NCBI GenBank assembly: GCA_951804985.1
Contig: OX638133.1
Span: forward strand, 3,678,501-3,742,500
DNA length: 64,000 nucleotides
Direction of reading: 5' to 3'
DNA from: Dryomyza anilis
Lineage: Eukaryota; Arthropoda; Insecta; Diptera; Dryomyzidae
This document shows, piece after piece, positions 46,501-58,375 of the stretch. Each line of letters starts with the position of its first letter. The first letter of the stretch is position 1. Below the pieces are notes generated by a model. That model searched no databases and was not told where the DNA came from. It was given only the letters and a program-made list of their open reading frames with translations. A program made the translations under genes and the position numbers.

Positions 46501-49500
46501 CCACTTTTTATCCTAACTTCAAAGAAATGTAGAATCTAAACGGAGCGTCGTAGAGGGGTCAAACTTTCCACTTTTTATCCCATACTAAATATGATTATTT
46601 TGTATAAAAATCATAGGGATCGACTTAGTAGGATTCTTGAACTTCAAATGGCTGTAGAATCTAAACGGAGCGTCGTAGAGGTGTCAAACTTTCTACTTTT
46701 TATCCTAACTTCAAAGAGCTGTAGAATCTAAACGGAGCGTCGTAGAGGGGTCAAACTTTCCACTTTTTATCCCATACTAAATATGTTTATTTGGTATAAA
46801 AATCATAGGGATCGACTTAGTAGGATTCGAGAAATCACATTTTGAACTTCAAATGGCTGTAGAATCTAAACGGAGCGTCGTAGAGGTGTCAAACTTTCCA
46901 CTTTTTATCCTAACTTCAAAGAGCTGTAGAATCTAAACGGAGCGTCGTAGAGGTGTCAAACTTTCCACTTTTTATCCAAATTCAAAGAACTGTAGAATCT
47001 AAACGGAGCGTCGTAGAGGGGTCAAACTTTCCACTTTTTATCCCATACTAAATATGATTATTTGGTATAAAAATCATAGGGATCGACTTAGTAGGATTCG
47101 AGAAATCACATCTTGAACTTCAAATGGCTGTATAATCTAAACGGAGCGTCGTAGAGGTGTCAAACTTTCCACTTTTTATCCTAACTTCAAAGAGCTGTAG
47201 AATCTAACCGGAGAGTCGTAGAGGGGTCAAACTTTCCACTTTTTATCCTAACTTCAAAGAGCTGTAGAATCTCAACGGAGCGTCGTAGAGGGGTCAAACT
47301 TTCCACTTTTTATGCCATACTAAATGTGATTATTTGGTATAAAAATCATAGGGATCGACTTAGTAGAATTCGAGAAATCACATCTTGAACTTCAAATGGC
47401 TGTAGAATCTAAACGGAGCGTCGTAGAGGGGTCAAACTTTCCACTTTTTATCCCATACTAAATCTGATAATTTTGTATAAAAATCATAGGGATCGACCTT
47501 GTAGGATTCGTGAAATCACATCTTTAACTTCAAATGGCTGTAGAATCTAAACGGAGCGTCGTAGAGGGATCAAACTTTCCACTTTTTATCCTAACTTCAA
47601 AGAGCTGTAGAATCTCAACGGAGCGTCGTAGAGGGGTCAAACTTTCCACTTTTTATGCCATACTAAATGTGATTATTTGGTATAAAAATCATAGGGATCG
47701 ACTTAGTAGGATTCGAGACATCACATCTTGAACTTCAAAGAGCTGTTGAATCTAAACGGAGCGTCGTAGAGGGGTCAAACTTTCCACTTTTTATCCCAAC
47801 TTCAAAGATCTGTAGAATCTAAACGGAGTGTCGTAGACGGGTCAAACTTCCCACTTTTTATCCCATACTCAATCTGATTATGTGGTATAAAAATCATAGG
47901 GATCGACTTAGTAGAATTCGGGAAATCACATCTTTAACTTCAAACGGCTGTAGAATCTAAACGGAGCGTCGTAGAGAGGTCAAACTTTCAACTTTTTATC
48001 CTAACTTCAAAGAGCTGTAGAATCTAAACGGAGCGTCGTTGAGGGGTCAAACTTTCCACTTTTTATCACATACTAAATCTGATAATTTTGTATAAAAATC
48101 ATAGGGATCGACCTAGTAGGATTCGTGAAATCACATCTTTAACTTCAAATGGCTGTAGAATCTAAACGGAGCGTCGTAGAGGGGTCAAACTTTCCACTTT
48201 TTATCCCATACTAAATGTGATTATTTGGTATAAAAATCATAGGGATCGACTTAGTAGGATTCGAGAAATCACATCTTGAACTTCAAATGGCTGTAGAATC
48301 TAAACGGGGCGTCGTAGAGGTGTCAAACTTTCCACTTTTTATCCTAACTTCAAAGAGCTGTAGAATCTAAACGGAGCGTCGTCACGGAGCGGGGTCAAAC
48401 TTTCCACTTTTTATCGCATACTAAATCTGATAATTTTGTATACAAATCATAGGGATCGACCAAGCAGGATTCGTGAAATCACATCTTTAACTTCAAATGG
48501 CTGTAGAATCTAAACGGAGCGTCGTAGAGGGGTTAAACTTTCCACTTTTTATCCCATACTAAATCTGAATATTTGGTATAAAAATCATAGGGATCGACTT
48601 AGTAGGATTCGAGAAATCACATCTTGAACTTCAAATGGCTGTAGAATCTAAACGGAGCGTCGTAGAGGTGTCAAACTTTCCACTTTTTATCCTAACTTCA
48701 AAGAGCTGTAGAATCTAAATCATAGGGATCGACCTAGTAGGATTCGTGAACTCACATCTTGAACTTCAAATGGCTGTAGAATCTAAACGGAGCATCGTAG
48801 AGGGGTCAAACTTTCCACTTTTTATCCCAACTTCAAAGAGCTGTAGAATCTAAACGGAGCGTCGTAGAGGGGTCAAACTTTCCACTTTTTATCCCATACT
48901 AAATCTGATAATTTTGTATAAAAATCATAGGGATCGACCTATTAGGATTCGTGAAATCACATCTTTAACTTCAAATGGCTGTAGAATCTAAACGGAGCAT
49001 CGTAGAGGGGTCAAACTTTCCACTTTTTATCCCAACTTCAAAGAGTTGTGGAATCTAAACGGAGCGTCGTTGAGGGGTCAAACTTTCCACTTTTTATTCC
49101 ATACTAAATCTGATTATTTGGTATAAAAAGATCGACCTAGTAGGATTCGTGAAATCACATCTTTAACTTCAAATGGCTGTAGAATCTAAACGGAGCATCG
49201 TAGAGGGGTCAAACTTTCCACTTTTTATCCCAACTTCAAAGAGTTGTGGAATCTAAACGGAGCGTCGTAGAGGGGTTAAACTTTCCACTTTTTATCCCAT
49301 ACTAAATCTGATAATTTTGTATAAAAATCATAGGGATCGACCTAGTAGGATTCGAGAAATCACATCTTTAACTTCAAATGGCTGTAGAATCTAAACGGAG
49401 CGTCGTAGAGGTGTCAAACTTTCCACTTTTTATCCCAACTTCAAAGAGTTGTGGAATCTAAACGGAGCGTCGTAGAGGGGTTAAACTTTCCACTTTTTAT

Positions 49501-52500
49501 CACATACTAAATCTGATAATTTTGTATAAAAATCATAGGGATCGACCTAGTAGGATTCGTGAAATCACATCTTTAACTTCAAATGGCTGTAGAATCTAAA
49601 CGGAGCGTCGTAGAGGGGTCAAACTTTCCACTTTTTATCCCATACTAAATCTGATAATTTTGTATACAAATCATAGGGATCGACCTAGTAGGATTCGAGA
49701 AATCACATCTTGAACTTCAAATGGCTGTAGAATCTAAACGGAGCGTCGTAGAGGTGTCAAACTTTCCACTTTTTATCCCAACTTCAAAGAGTTGTGGAAT
49801 CTAAACGGAGCGTCGTTGAGGGGTCAAACTTTCCACTTTTTATCCCATACTAAATCTGATAATTTTGTATAAAAATCATAGGGATCGACCTAGTAGGATT
49901 CGTGAAATCACATCTTTAATTTCAAATGGCTGTAGAATCTAAACGGAGCGTCGTAGAGGGGTCAAACTTTCCACTTTTTATCCCATACTAAATCTGATTA
50001 TTTGGTATAAAAATCATAGGGATCGACTTAGTAGGATTCGAGAAATCACATCTTGAACTTCAAAGAGCTGTAGAATCTAAACGGAGCGTCGTAGAGGTGT
50101 CAAACTTTCCACTTTTTATCCTAACTTCAAAGAGCTGTAGAATCTAAACGGAGCGTCGTTGAGGGGTCAAACTTTCCACTTTTTATCACATACTAAATCT
50201 GATTATTTGGTATAAAAATCATAGGGATCGACTTAGTAGGATTCGAGAAATCACATCATGAACTTCAAATGGCTGTAGAATCTAAACGGAGCGTCGTAGA
50301 GGTGTCAAACTTTCCACTTTTTATCCTAACTTCAAAGAGCTGTAGAATCTAAACGGAGCGTCGTTGAGGGGTCAAACTTTCCACTTTTTATCACATACTA
50401 AATCTGATAATTTTGTATAAAAATCATAGGGATCGACCTAGTAGGATTCGTGAAATCACATCTTTAACTTCAAATGGCTGTAGAATCTAAACGGAGCGTC
50501 GTAGAGGGGTCAAACTTTCCACTTTTTATTCCAACTTCAACGAGCTGTAGAATCTAAACGGAGTGTCGTAGACGGGTCAAACTTTCCACTTTTTATCCCA
50601 TACTAAATCTGATTATGTTGTATAAAAATCATAGGGATCGACTTAGTAGAATTCTGGAAATCACATCTTTAACTTCAAACGGCTGTAGAATCTAAACGGA
50701 GCGTCGTAGAGGTGTCAAACTTTCCACTTTTTATCCTAACTTCAAAGAGCTGTAGAATATAAATCATAGGGATCGACCTAGTAGGATTCGTGAACTCACA
50801 TCTTGAACTTCAAATGGCAGTAGAATCTAAACGGAGCATCGTAGAGGGGTCAAACTTTCCACTTTTTATCCCAACTTCAAAGAGCTGTAGAATTTAAACG
50901 GAGTGTCGTAGACGGGTCAAACTTTCCACTTTTTATCCCATACTAAATCTGATTATGTGGTATAAAAATCATAGGGATCGACTTAGTAGAATTCAGAAAA
51001 TCACATCTTAAACTTCAAACGGCTGTAGAATCTAAACGGAGCGTCGTAGAGGGGTCAAACTTTCCACTTTTTATCCTAACTTCAAAGAGCTGTAGAATCT
51101 AAACGGAGCGTCGTAGAGGGGTCAAACTTTCCACTTTTTATCCCATACTAAATCTGATAATTTTGTATAAAAATTCGTGAAATCACATCTTTAACTTCAA
51201 ATGGCTGTAGAATCTAAACGGAGCATCGTAGAGGGGTCAAACTTTCCACTTTTTATCCCAACTTCAAAGAGTTGTGGAATCTAAACGGAGCGTCGTTGAG
51301 GGGTCAAACTTTACACTTTTTATCCCATACTAAATCTGATAATTTTGTATACAAATCATAGGGATCGACTTAGTAGGATTCGAGAAATCACATCTTGAAC
51401 TTCAAATGGCTGTAGAATCTAAACGGAGCGTCGTAGAGGTGTCAAACTTTCCACTTTTTATCCCAACTTCAAAGAGTTGTAGAATCTAAACGGAGCGTCG
51501 TTGAGGGGTCAAACTTTCCACTTTTTATCCCATACTAAATCTGATAATTTTGTATACAAATCATAGGGATCGACCTAGTAGGATTCGAGAAATCACATCT
51601 TGAACTTCAAAGAGCTGTAGAATCTAAACGGAGCGTCGTAGAGGGGTCAAACTTTCCACTTTTTATCCCATACTAAATCTGATAATTTTGTATTAAAATC
51701 ATAGGGATCGACCTAGTAGGATTCGTGAAATCACATCTTGAACTTCAAATGGCTGTAGAATCTAAACGGAGCGTCGTAGAGGTGTCAAACTTTCCACTTT
51801 TTATCCCAACTTCAAAGAGCTGTAGAATCTAAACGGAGTGTCGTAGACGGGTCAAACTTTCCACTTTTTATCCCATACTAAATCTGATTATGTGGTATAA
51901 AAATCATGGGGATCGACTTAGTAGAATTCAGAAAATCACATCTTAAACTTCAAACGGCTGTAGAATCTAAACGGAGCGTCGTAGAGGGGTCAAACTTTCC
52001 ACTTTTTATCCTAACTTCAAAGAGCTGTAGAATCTAAACGGAGCGTCGTAGAGGGGTCAAACTTTCCACTTTTTATCCCATACTAAATCTGATAATTTTG
52101 TATAAAAATCATAGGGATCGACCTAGTAGGATTCGTGAAATCACATCTTTAACTTCAAATGGCTGTAGAATCTAAACGGAGCATCGTAGAGGGGTCAAAC
52201 TTTCCACTTTTTATCCCAACTTCAAAGAGTTGTAGAATCTAAACGGAGCGTCGTTGAGGGGTCAAACTTTCCACTTTTTATCCCATACTAAATCTGATAA
52301 TTTTGTATACAAATCATAGGGATCGACCTAGTAGGATTCGAGAAATCACATCTTGAACTTCAAATGGCTGTAGAATCTAAACGGAGCGTCGTAGAGGGGT
52401 CAAACTTTCCACTTTTTATCCCATACTAAATCTGATAATTTTGTATTAAAATCATAGGGATCGACCTAGTAGGATTCGTGAAATCACATCTTGAACTTCA

Positions 52501-55500
52501 AATGGCTGTAGAATCTAAACGGAGCGTCGTAGAGGGGTCAAACTTTCCACTTTTTATCCCATACTAAATCTGATAATTTTGTATAAAAATCATAGGGATC
52601 GACCTAGTAGGATTCGTGAAATCACATCTTGAACTTCAAATGGCTGTAGAATCTAAACGGAGCGTCGTAGAGGTGTCAAACTTTCCACTTTTTATCCCAA
52701 CTTCAAAGAGTTGTAGAATCTAAACGGAACGTCGTTGAGGGGTCAAACTTTCCACTTTTTATCCCATACTAAATCTGATAATTTTGTATACAAATCATAG
52801 GGATCGACCTAGTAGGATTCGAGAAATCACATCTTGAACTTCAAAGAGCTGTAGAATCTAAACGGAGCGTCGTAGAGGGGTCAAACTTTCCACTTTTTAT
52901 CCCATACTAAATCTGATAATTTTGTATTAAAATCATAGGGATCGACCTAGTAGGATTCGTGAAATCACATCTTGAACTTCAAATGGCTGTAGAATCTAAA
53001 CGGAGCGTCGTAGAGGGGTCAAACTTTCCACTTTTTATCCCAACTTCAAAGAGCTGTAGAATCTAAACGGAGTGTCGTAGACGGGTCAAACTTTCCACTT
53101 TTTATCCCATACTAAATCTGATTATGTGGTATAAAAATCATGGGGATCGACTTAGTAGAATTCAGAAAATCACATCTTAAACTTCAAACGGCTGTAGAAT
53201 CTAAACGGAGCGTCGTAGAGGGGTCAAACTTTCCACTTTTTATCCTAACTTCAAAGAGCTGTAGAATCTAAACGGAGCGTCGTAGAGGGGTCAAACTTTC
53301 CACTTTTTATCCCATACTAAATCTGATAATTTTGTATAAAAATCATAGGGATCGACCTAGTAGGATTCGTGAAATCACATCTTTAACTTCAAATGGCTGT
53401 AGAATCTAAACGGAGCATCGTAGAGGGGTCAAACTTTCCACTTTTTATCCTAACTTCAAAGAGCTGTAGAATCTAAACGGAGCGTCGTAGAGGGGTCAAA
53501 CTTTCCACTTTTTATCCCATACTAAATCTGATTATTTGGTATAAAAATCATAGGGATCGACTTAGTAGGATTCGAGAAATCACATCTTGAACTTCAAATG
53601 GCTGTAGAATCTAAACGGAGCGTCGTAGAGGTGTCAAACTTTCCACTTTTTATCCTAACTTCAAAGAGCTGTAGAATCTAAACGGAGCGTCGTAGAGGGG
53701 TCAAACTTTCCACTTTTTATCCCATACTAAATCTGATTATTTGGTATAAAAATCACAGGGATCGACCTAGTAGGATTCGTGAAATCACATCTTGAACTTC
53801 AAATGGCTGTAGAATCTAAACGGAGCGTCGTAGAGGTGTCAAGCTTTCCACTTTTTATCCCAACTTCAAAGAGCTGTAGAATCTAAACGGAGCGTCGTAG
53901 AGGGGTCAAACTTTCCACTTTTTATCCCATACTAAATCTGATAATTTTGTATAAAAATCATAGGGATCGACCTAGTAGGATTCGTGAAATCACATCTTGA
54001 ACTTCAAATGGCTGTAGAATCTAAACGGAGCGTCGTAGAGGTGTCAAACTTTCCACTTTTTATCCTAACTTCAAAGAGCTGTAGAATCTAAACGGAGTGT
54101 CGTAGACGGGTCAAACTTTCCATTTTTTATCCCATACTAAATCTGATTATGTGGTATAAAAATCATAGGGATCGACCTAGTAGGATTCAAAAAATCACAT
54201 CTTTAACTTAAAATTGCTGTAGAATCTAAACGGAGCGTTTTAGAGGGGTGAAACTTTGCACTTTTTATCCCAAATTCAAATGGCTGTAGAATCTAAACGG
54301 AGCGTCGGTAGAGGGGGCAAACTTTCCACTTTTTATCCCATACTAAATGTGATTATTTGGTATAAAAATCATAGGGATCGACTTAGTAGGATTCGAGAAA
54401 TCACATCTTGAACTTCAAATGGCTGTAGAATCTAAACGGAGCGTCGTAGAGGGGTCAAACTTTCCACTTTTTATCCCATACTAAATCTGATTATTTGGTA
54501 TAAAAATCATATGGATCGACCTAGTAGGATTCGAGAAATCACATCTTGAACTTCAAATGGCTGTAGAATCTAAACGGAGCGTCGTAGAGGTGTCAAACTT
54601 TCCACTTTTTATCCTAACTTCAAAGAGCTGTAGAATCTAAACGTAGCGTCGTAGAGGGGTCAAACTTTCCACTTTTTATCCCATACTAAATCTGATAATT
54701 TTGTATAAAAATCATAGGGATCGACCTAGTAGGATTCGTGAAATCACATCTTGAACTTCAAATGGCTGTAGAATCTAAACGGAGCATCGTAGAGGGGTCA
54801 AACTTTCCACTTTTTATCCCAACTTCAAAGAGCTGTAGAATCTAAACGGAGTGTCGTAGACGGGTCAAACTTTCCACTTTTTATCCCATACTAAATATGA
54901 TTATTTGGTATAAAAATCATAGGGATCGACTTAGTAGGATTCGAGAAATCACATCTTGAACTTCAAATGGCTGTAAAATCTAAACGGAGCGTCGTAGAGG
55001 TGTCAAACTTTCCACTTTTTATCCTAACTTCAAAGAGCTGTAGAATCTAAACGGAGCGTCGTTGAGGGGTCAAACTTTCCACTTTTTATCCCATACTAAA
55101 TCTGATAATTTTGTATAAAAATCATAGGGATCGACCTAGTAGGATTCGTGAAATCACATCTTGAACTTCAAATGGCTGTAGAGGGGTCAAACTTTCCACT
55201 TTTTATCCCATACTAAATCTGTTTATTTGGTATAAAAATCATAGGGATCAACTTAGTGAATTCGAGAAATCACATCTTTAACTTAAAATGGCTGTAGAAT
55301 CTAAACGGAACGTCGTAGAGGGGTCAAACTTTCCACTTTTTATCCCATACTAAATCTGATTATGTGGTATAAAAATCATAGGGATCGACCTAGTAGGATT
55401 CGAGAAATCACATCTTTATCTTCAAATGGCTGTAGAATCTAGACGGAGCGTCGTAGAGGGGTCAAACTTTGCACTTTTTATCCCATACCTAATATGATTA

Positions 55501-56167
55501 ATTGTTGTAAAAATCATATGGGTCGACCTAGTAGGATTCAAGAAATCACATCTTGAACTTCAAATGGCTGTAGAATTTAAACGGAGCGTCATAGAGGTGT
55601 CAAACTTTCCACTTTTTATCCTAATTTCAAAGAGCTGTAGAATCTGAACGGAGCGTCGTAGAGGGGTCAAACTTCCCACTTTTTATCCCATACTAAATCT
55701 GATAATTTTGTATAAAAATCATAGGGATCGACCTAGTAGGATTCGTGAAATCACATCTTTAACTTCAAATGGCTGTAGAATCTAAACGGAGCGTCGTAGA
55801 GGGGTCAAATTTTCCACTTTTTATCCCAAACTAAATCTGATTATGTGGTACAAAATTCATAGGCATCGACTTAGTAGGGATCGAGAAATCACATCTTTCA
55901 TTTCAAACGGCTGTAGAATCTAAACGGAGCGTCGTAGGGGGATCAAACTTTGCACTTTTTATCCCATACCTAATCTGATTAATTGTTGTAAAAATCATAT
56001 AGGTCGACCTAGTAGGATTCGAGAAATCACATCTTTCATTTCAAATGGCTGTAGAATCTAAACGGAGCGTCGTAGAGAGGTCACACTTTCCATTTTTTAT
56101 CCTATAATAAATTTGATTATTTAATATATAGATTATAATGGTTGAAATATATACAGGTTAGTTTATC

Positions 56168-57009
56168 TACACTCAGAAGAAAATGTACTATTAAGTACTT
56201 TATGGTACGACCATTGATCTTATGGTTCATGTATTAATCGTTTTTTCTTTTTAAATCAAAAGTTTTCTAATTAATTCAATAGTATTTGAAAAATTCAGTA
56301 CCATAAATTTAAATATTCCAATATTATTATTTTAAATAGAATAAATACTGTTGTTTTAATGGTTTCCTCCTATAATAATAAACGTGGTGTAAAAAAACGT
56401 AAAAACGAATACAAACATGTTCGTTTTGTACGTCATTCTGCGTGTTTACTCAAAATGGTCGCATGTATTTTGTAATAATCCACATTATTAAATTCGACAT
56501 TGGTAAGGACTCAATATATTTAATGTAAATAAATTATATTTATATATTTATTTATATTTTTATTTATTACAGAAAATAAATAATACATCGAACTTCTATT
56601 ATGGCAACGGACTCAAAAATAACTGCAGACTCAAGTACTACAATCAACTATTGGAAACCAAAGCAAACATTAAATGTGTTATAACCTTTTGCAGCAAGAA
56701 GTGTCTTTTTATGTGTGTGTTGTAAAAGTGAATATTAATTACGACATTTAAATAAAATAATATATACAATAAATTAACTAAAATACATTTTGTTTTAATA
56801 AATTATTAGGAAAATGTAATACGACTATACCATAAAATTAATAATACGTATCATTAAATTTGTATAGGTCTTTCTTATTGTAATTAAAATATCACAGTTT
56901 CAATATTACTGAACTAATGGAACGCATCCCGTTGACCAATTTTAATGGTATAAATTATTGTTTTTCTATTGAAATACTATCAATTTACCATGATTTTTTT
57001 CTGGGTGTA
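56168..57009. mobile_element. Inverted-repeat DNA element (TACAC-TIR family, long form)
   Basis: The left end 'TACACTCAGAAGAAAAT' and the inverse of the right end 'TACACCCAGAAAAAAAT' match at 15 of 17 positions. The right subterminal 'TTGACCAATTTTAATGG' is shared with the short elements at 6,264 and 10,804. A 27-codon open frame from 56,600 ('MATDSKITADSSTTINYWK') is the longest start-to-stop frame noticed; no transposase is seen. The flanks carry inverted 'ATACAGGTTAG' (56,151) and 'CTTAACCTGTAT' (57,179), possibly an outer, older element into which this one inserted. Confidence 0.6.
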
Positions 57010-57264
57010 CTGTTTTAAATGTAGAGATTTGTTTATGTTAAAATTTTGAGTTTTTGTTAATTGTGTGAACTTGTAAACAAAGCATTAATGTTCTGTTTTA
57101 AATTTTTTGCAAACAAATGTTGAGACTTTCAAATAGTTTTCAAAAAAAAGTAAATGGCGCCTAAATTTTGAAAGATGACTTAACCTGTATGTACATCAAC
57201 CATGACAGATTATATAAATCGTACAAAAAATATGTGTACTCAGTTTAAAGTGCGATCATATGCT

Positions 57265-57569
57265 GCATTCAGCGATCTCAACGGTTGTTGAACTGTTGAG
57301 TAATTTTCGCTTGAATGTCATGCTACATTTTTTGCATCGAAAAATGTTGACGCCACATTTGCTCTGCCTTTGTTATCGATGACATTCGATGACATTTTAA
57401 CTCAAATATTTATAAACAAAAATGCAATTTAGATTGGAAAAATATGCTTTCAATCAATTAAATAGTTGTATGTAACTTTAATAAAATATTAATAATAAAT
57501 TTGTAAATTGACAGATAAGGTATCGGTGCATTCAATAAAAGACTCGCAGCTGTTGAGCTCGCTGAATGC
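57265..57569. mobile_element. 305-bp MITE with 18-bp terminal inverted repeats
   Basis: The left end 'GCATTCAGCGATCTCAAC' and the inverse of the right end 'GCATTCAGCGAGCTCAAC' differ at one base. The interior is AT-rich and non-coding. A target duplication was not identified. I found no second copy in the window. Confidence 0.7.
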
Positions 57570-57689
57570 GATATTCCTTATAAACCGCTTTCCAACACGT
57601 TTCCGGATTCAGATATCGGCACGTTTCCGAAATATTATTCCGTTTTGCTGTATCGATATCGGAAAATTCGCGTATTAACCCAATTGGTT

Positions 57690-58120
57690 TAATACATTTA
57701 TAATAATTATATTAAATCAACCAAAATATGTGATTTTTTTTAGAATTTTAAAAATGGTCTTTTTTAAGGACATCAATTTTGAAGTGCTAGGATAATTACC
57801 ATGGCTCACATGTTCAAGTATAGATGTTACAACTTAATTGGTATAAAAATTGTTCTAATAGCTTTAAAACGAGCCGTTAGCGGAGTTTCTAGCATTTCTA
57901 ATTTAAGAGATATTTAAATATGAACAACCATACAAATGTGATTTTTAGCCCATTTTTTGTAACTTTGCGCCATTGTATCTCCGGAAGTAGTTGACGAAAA
58001 AGTAAAGTCTGTACATATGTGGGTACCCTTTATCAGTTGCCCAAAATATTATTGAAATCGAAAAGGTAAAACTTAAAATTTTACCTTTTTTTGGTAGATT
58101 TGGTGTGGAATGACCCATAT
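57690..58120 (+). repeat. Dispersed repeat (copy 2), without the tandem array
   Basis: It aligns in the same orientation with the outer parts of 10,261-11,480: 'TAATACATTTATAATAATTA', 'GGTCTTTTTTAAGGACATC', 'ATTACCATGGCTCACATGTT', 'GCCCATTTTTTGTAACTT', then 'GTACCCTTTATCAGTTGCCC' and 'ATATTATTGAAATCGAAAAGG'. The roughly 0.8 kb of 110-bp repeats present in the other copy is absent. Confidence 0.5.
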
Positions 58121-58375
58121 AGCGAATCTAGTCGGTCTATATTTATTTTTCGGGTTCTAATCAAACAAAAAAACTCTATTTTGCACTTTTTAGCACTATG
58201 AAATATAGCTGTTTAGTGTAATAATTAAATGAAGTAAAGTTCTAGTTTTAAAAATGTTCGTATTAATTTTTATATATGTTTGTTTCTCCAAAAATGAGAC
58301 GTGTCATTTACATTTCATTTACATTTCTATTTCAGGAAAAAGTCGCATGCGTCAACGCTGATATAGATTGTATAT

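Larger units (their letters stand above)
31299..56127. repeat. Two-module satellite DNA array, about 24.8 kb, uninterrupted
   Basis: Head-to-tail repeats fill this region. Module a (67 bp) runs from 'CTTCAAAGAGCTGTAGAATC' through 'AACGGAGCGTCGTAGAGG' to 'TTTCCACTTTTTATCC'. Module b (71 bp) runs from 'CATACTAAATCTGAT' through 'GGTATAAAAATCATAGGG' to 'GAGAAATCACATCTTGAA'. Module a occurs alone (67 bp) or as a+b (138 bp). The dominant higher-order unit is a + ab = 205 bp, in which the lone a module usually has 'GAGGTGTC' and 'ATCCTAA' and the other 'GAGGGGTC' and 'ATCCCAT'. By arithmetic, 24.8 kb equals about 120 such units (not a count). All units face the same way and no transposon interrupts them. 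The outer 0.5-1 kb at each end is more diverged. Short open frames starting MAVESKRSVVEG recur only because the unit recurs. Confidence 0.97.

Noticed and set aside
33213..47731. Recurring open frames starting MAVESKRSVVEG within the satellite
   Set aside because: They are translations of the repeat unit itself, change frame with each indel, and have no flanking gene signals.
31299..56127. CRISPR-like array
   Set aside because: Units are contiguous satellite modules without unique spacers, in a eukaryotic context.
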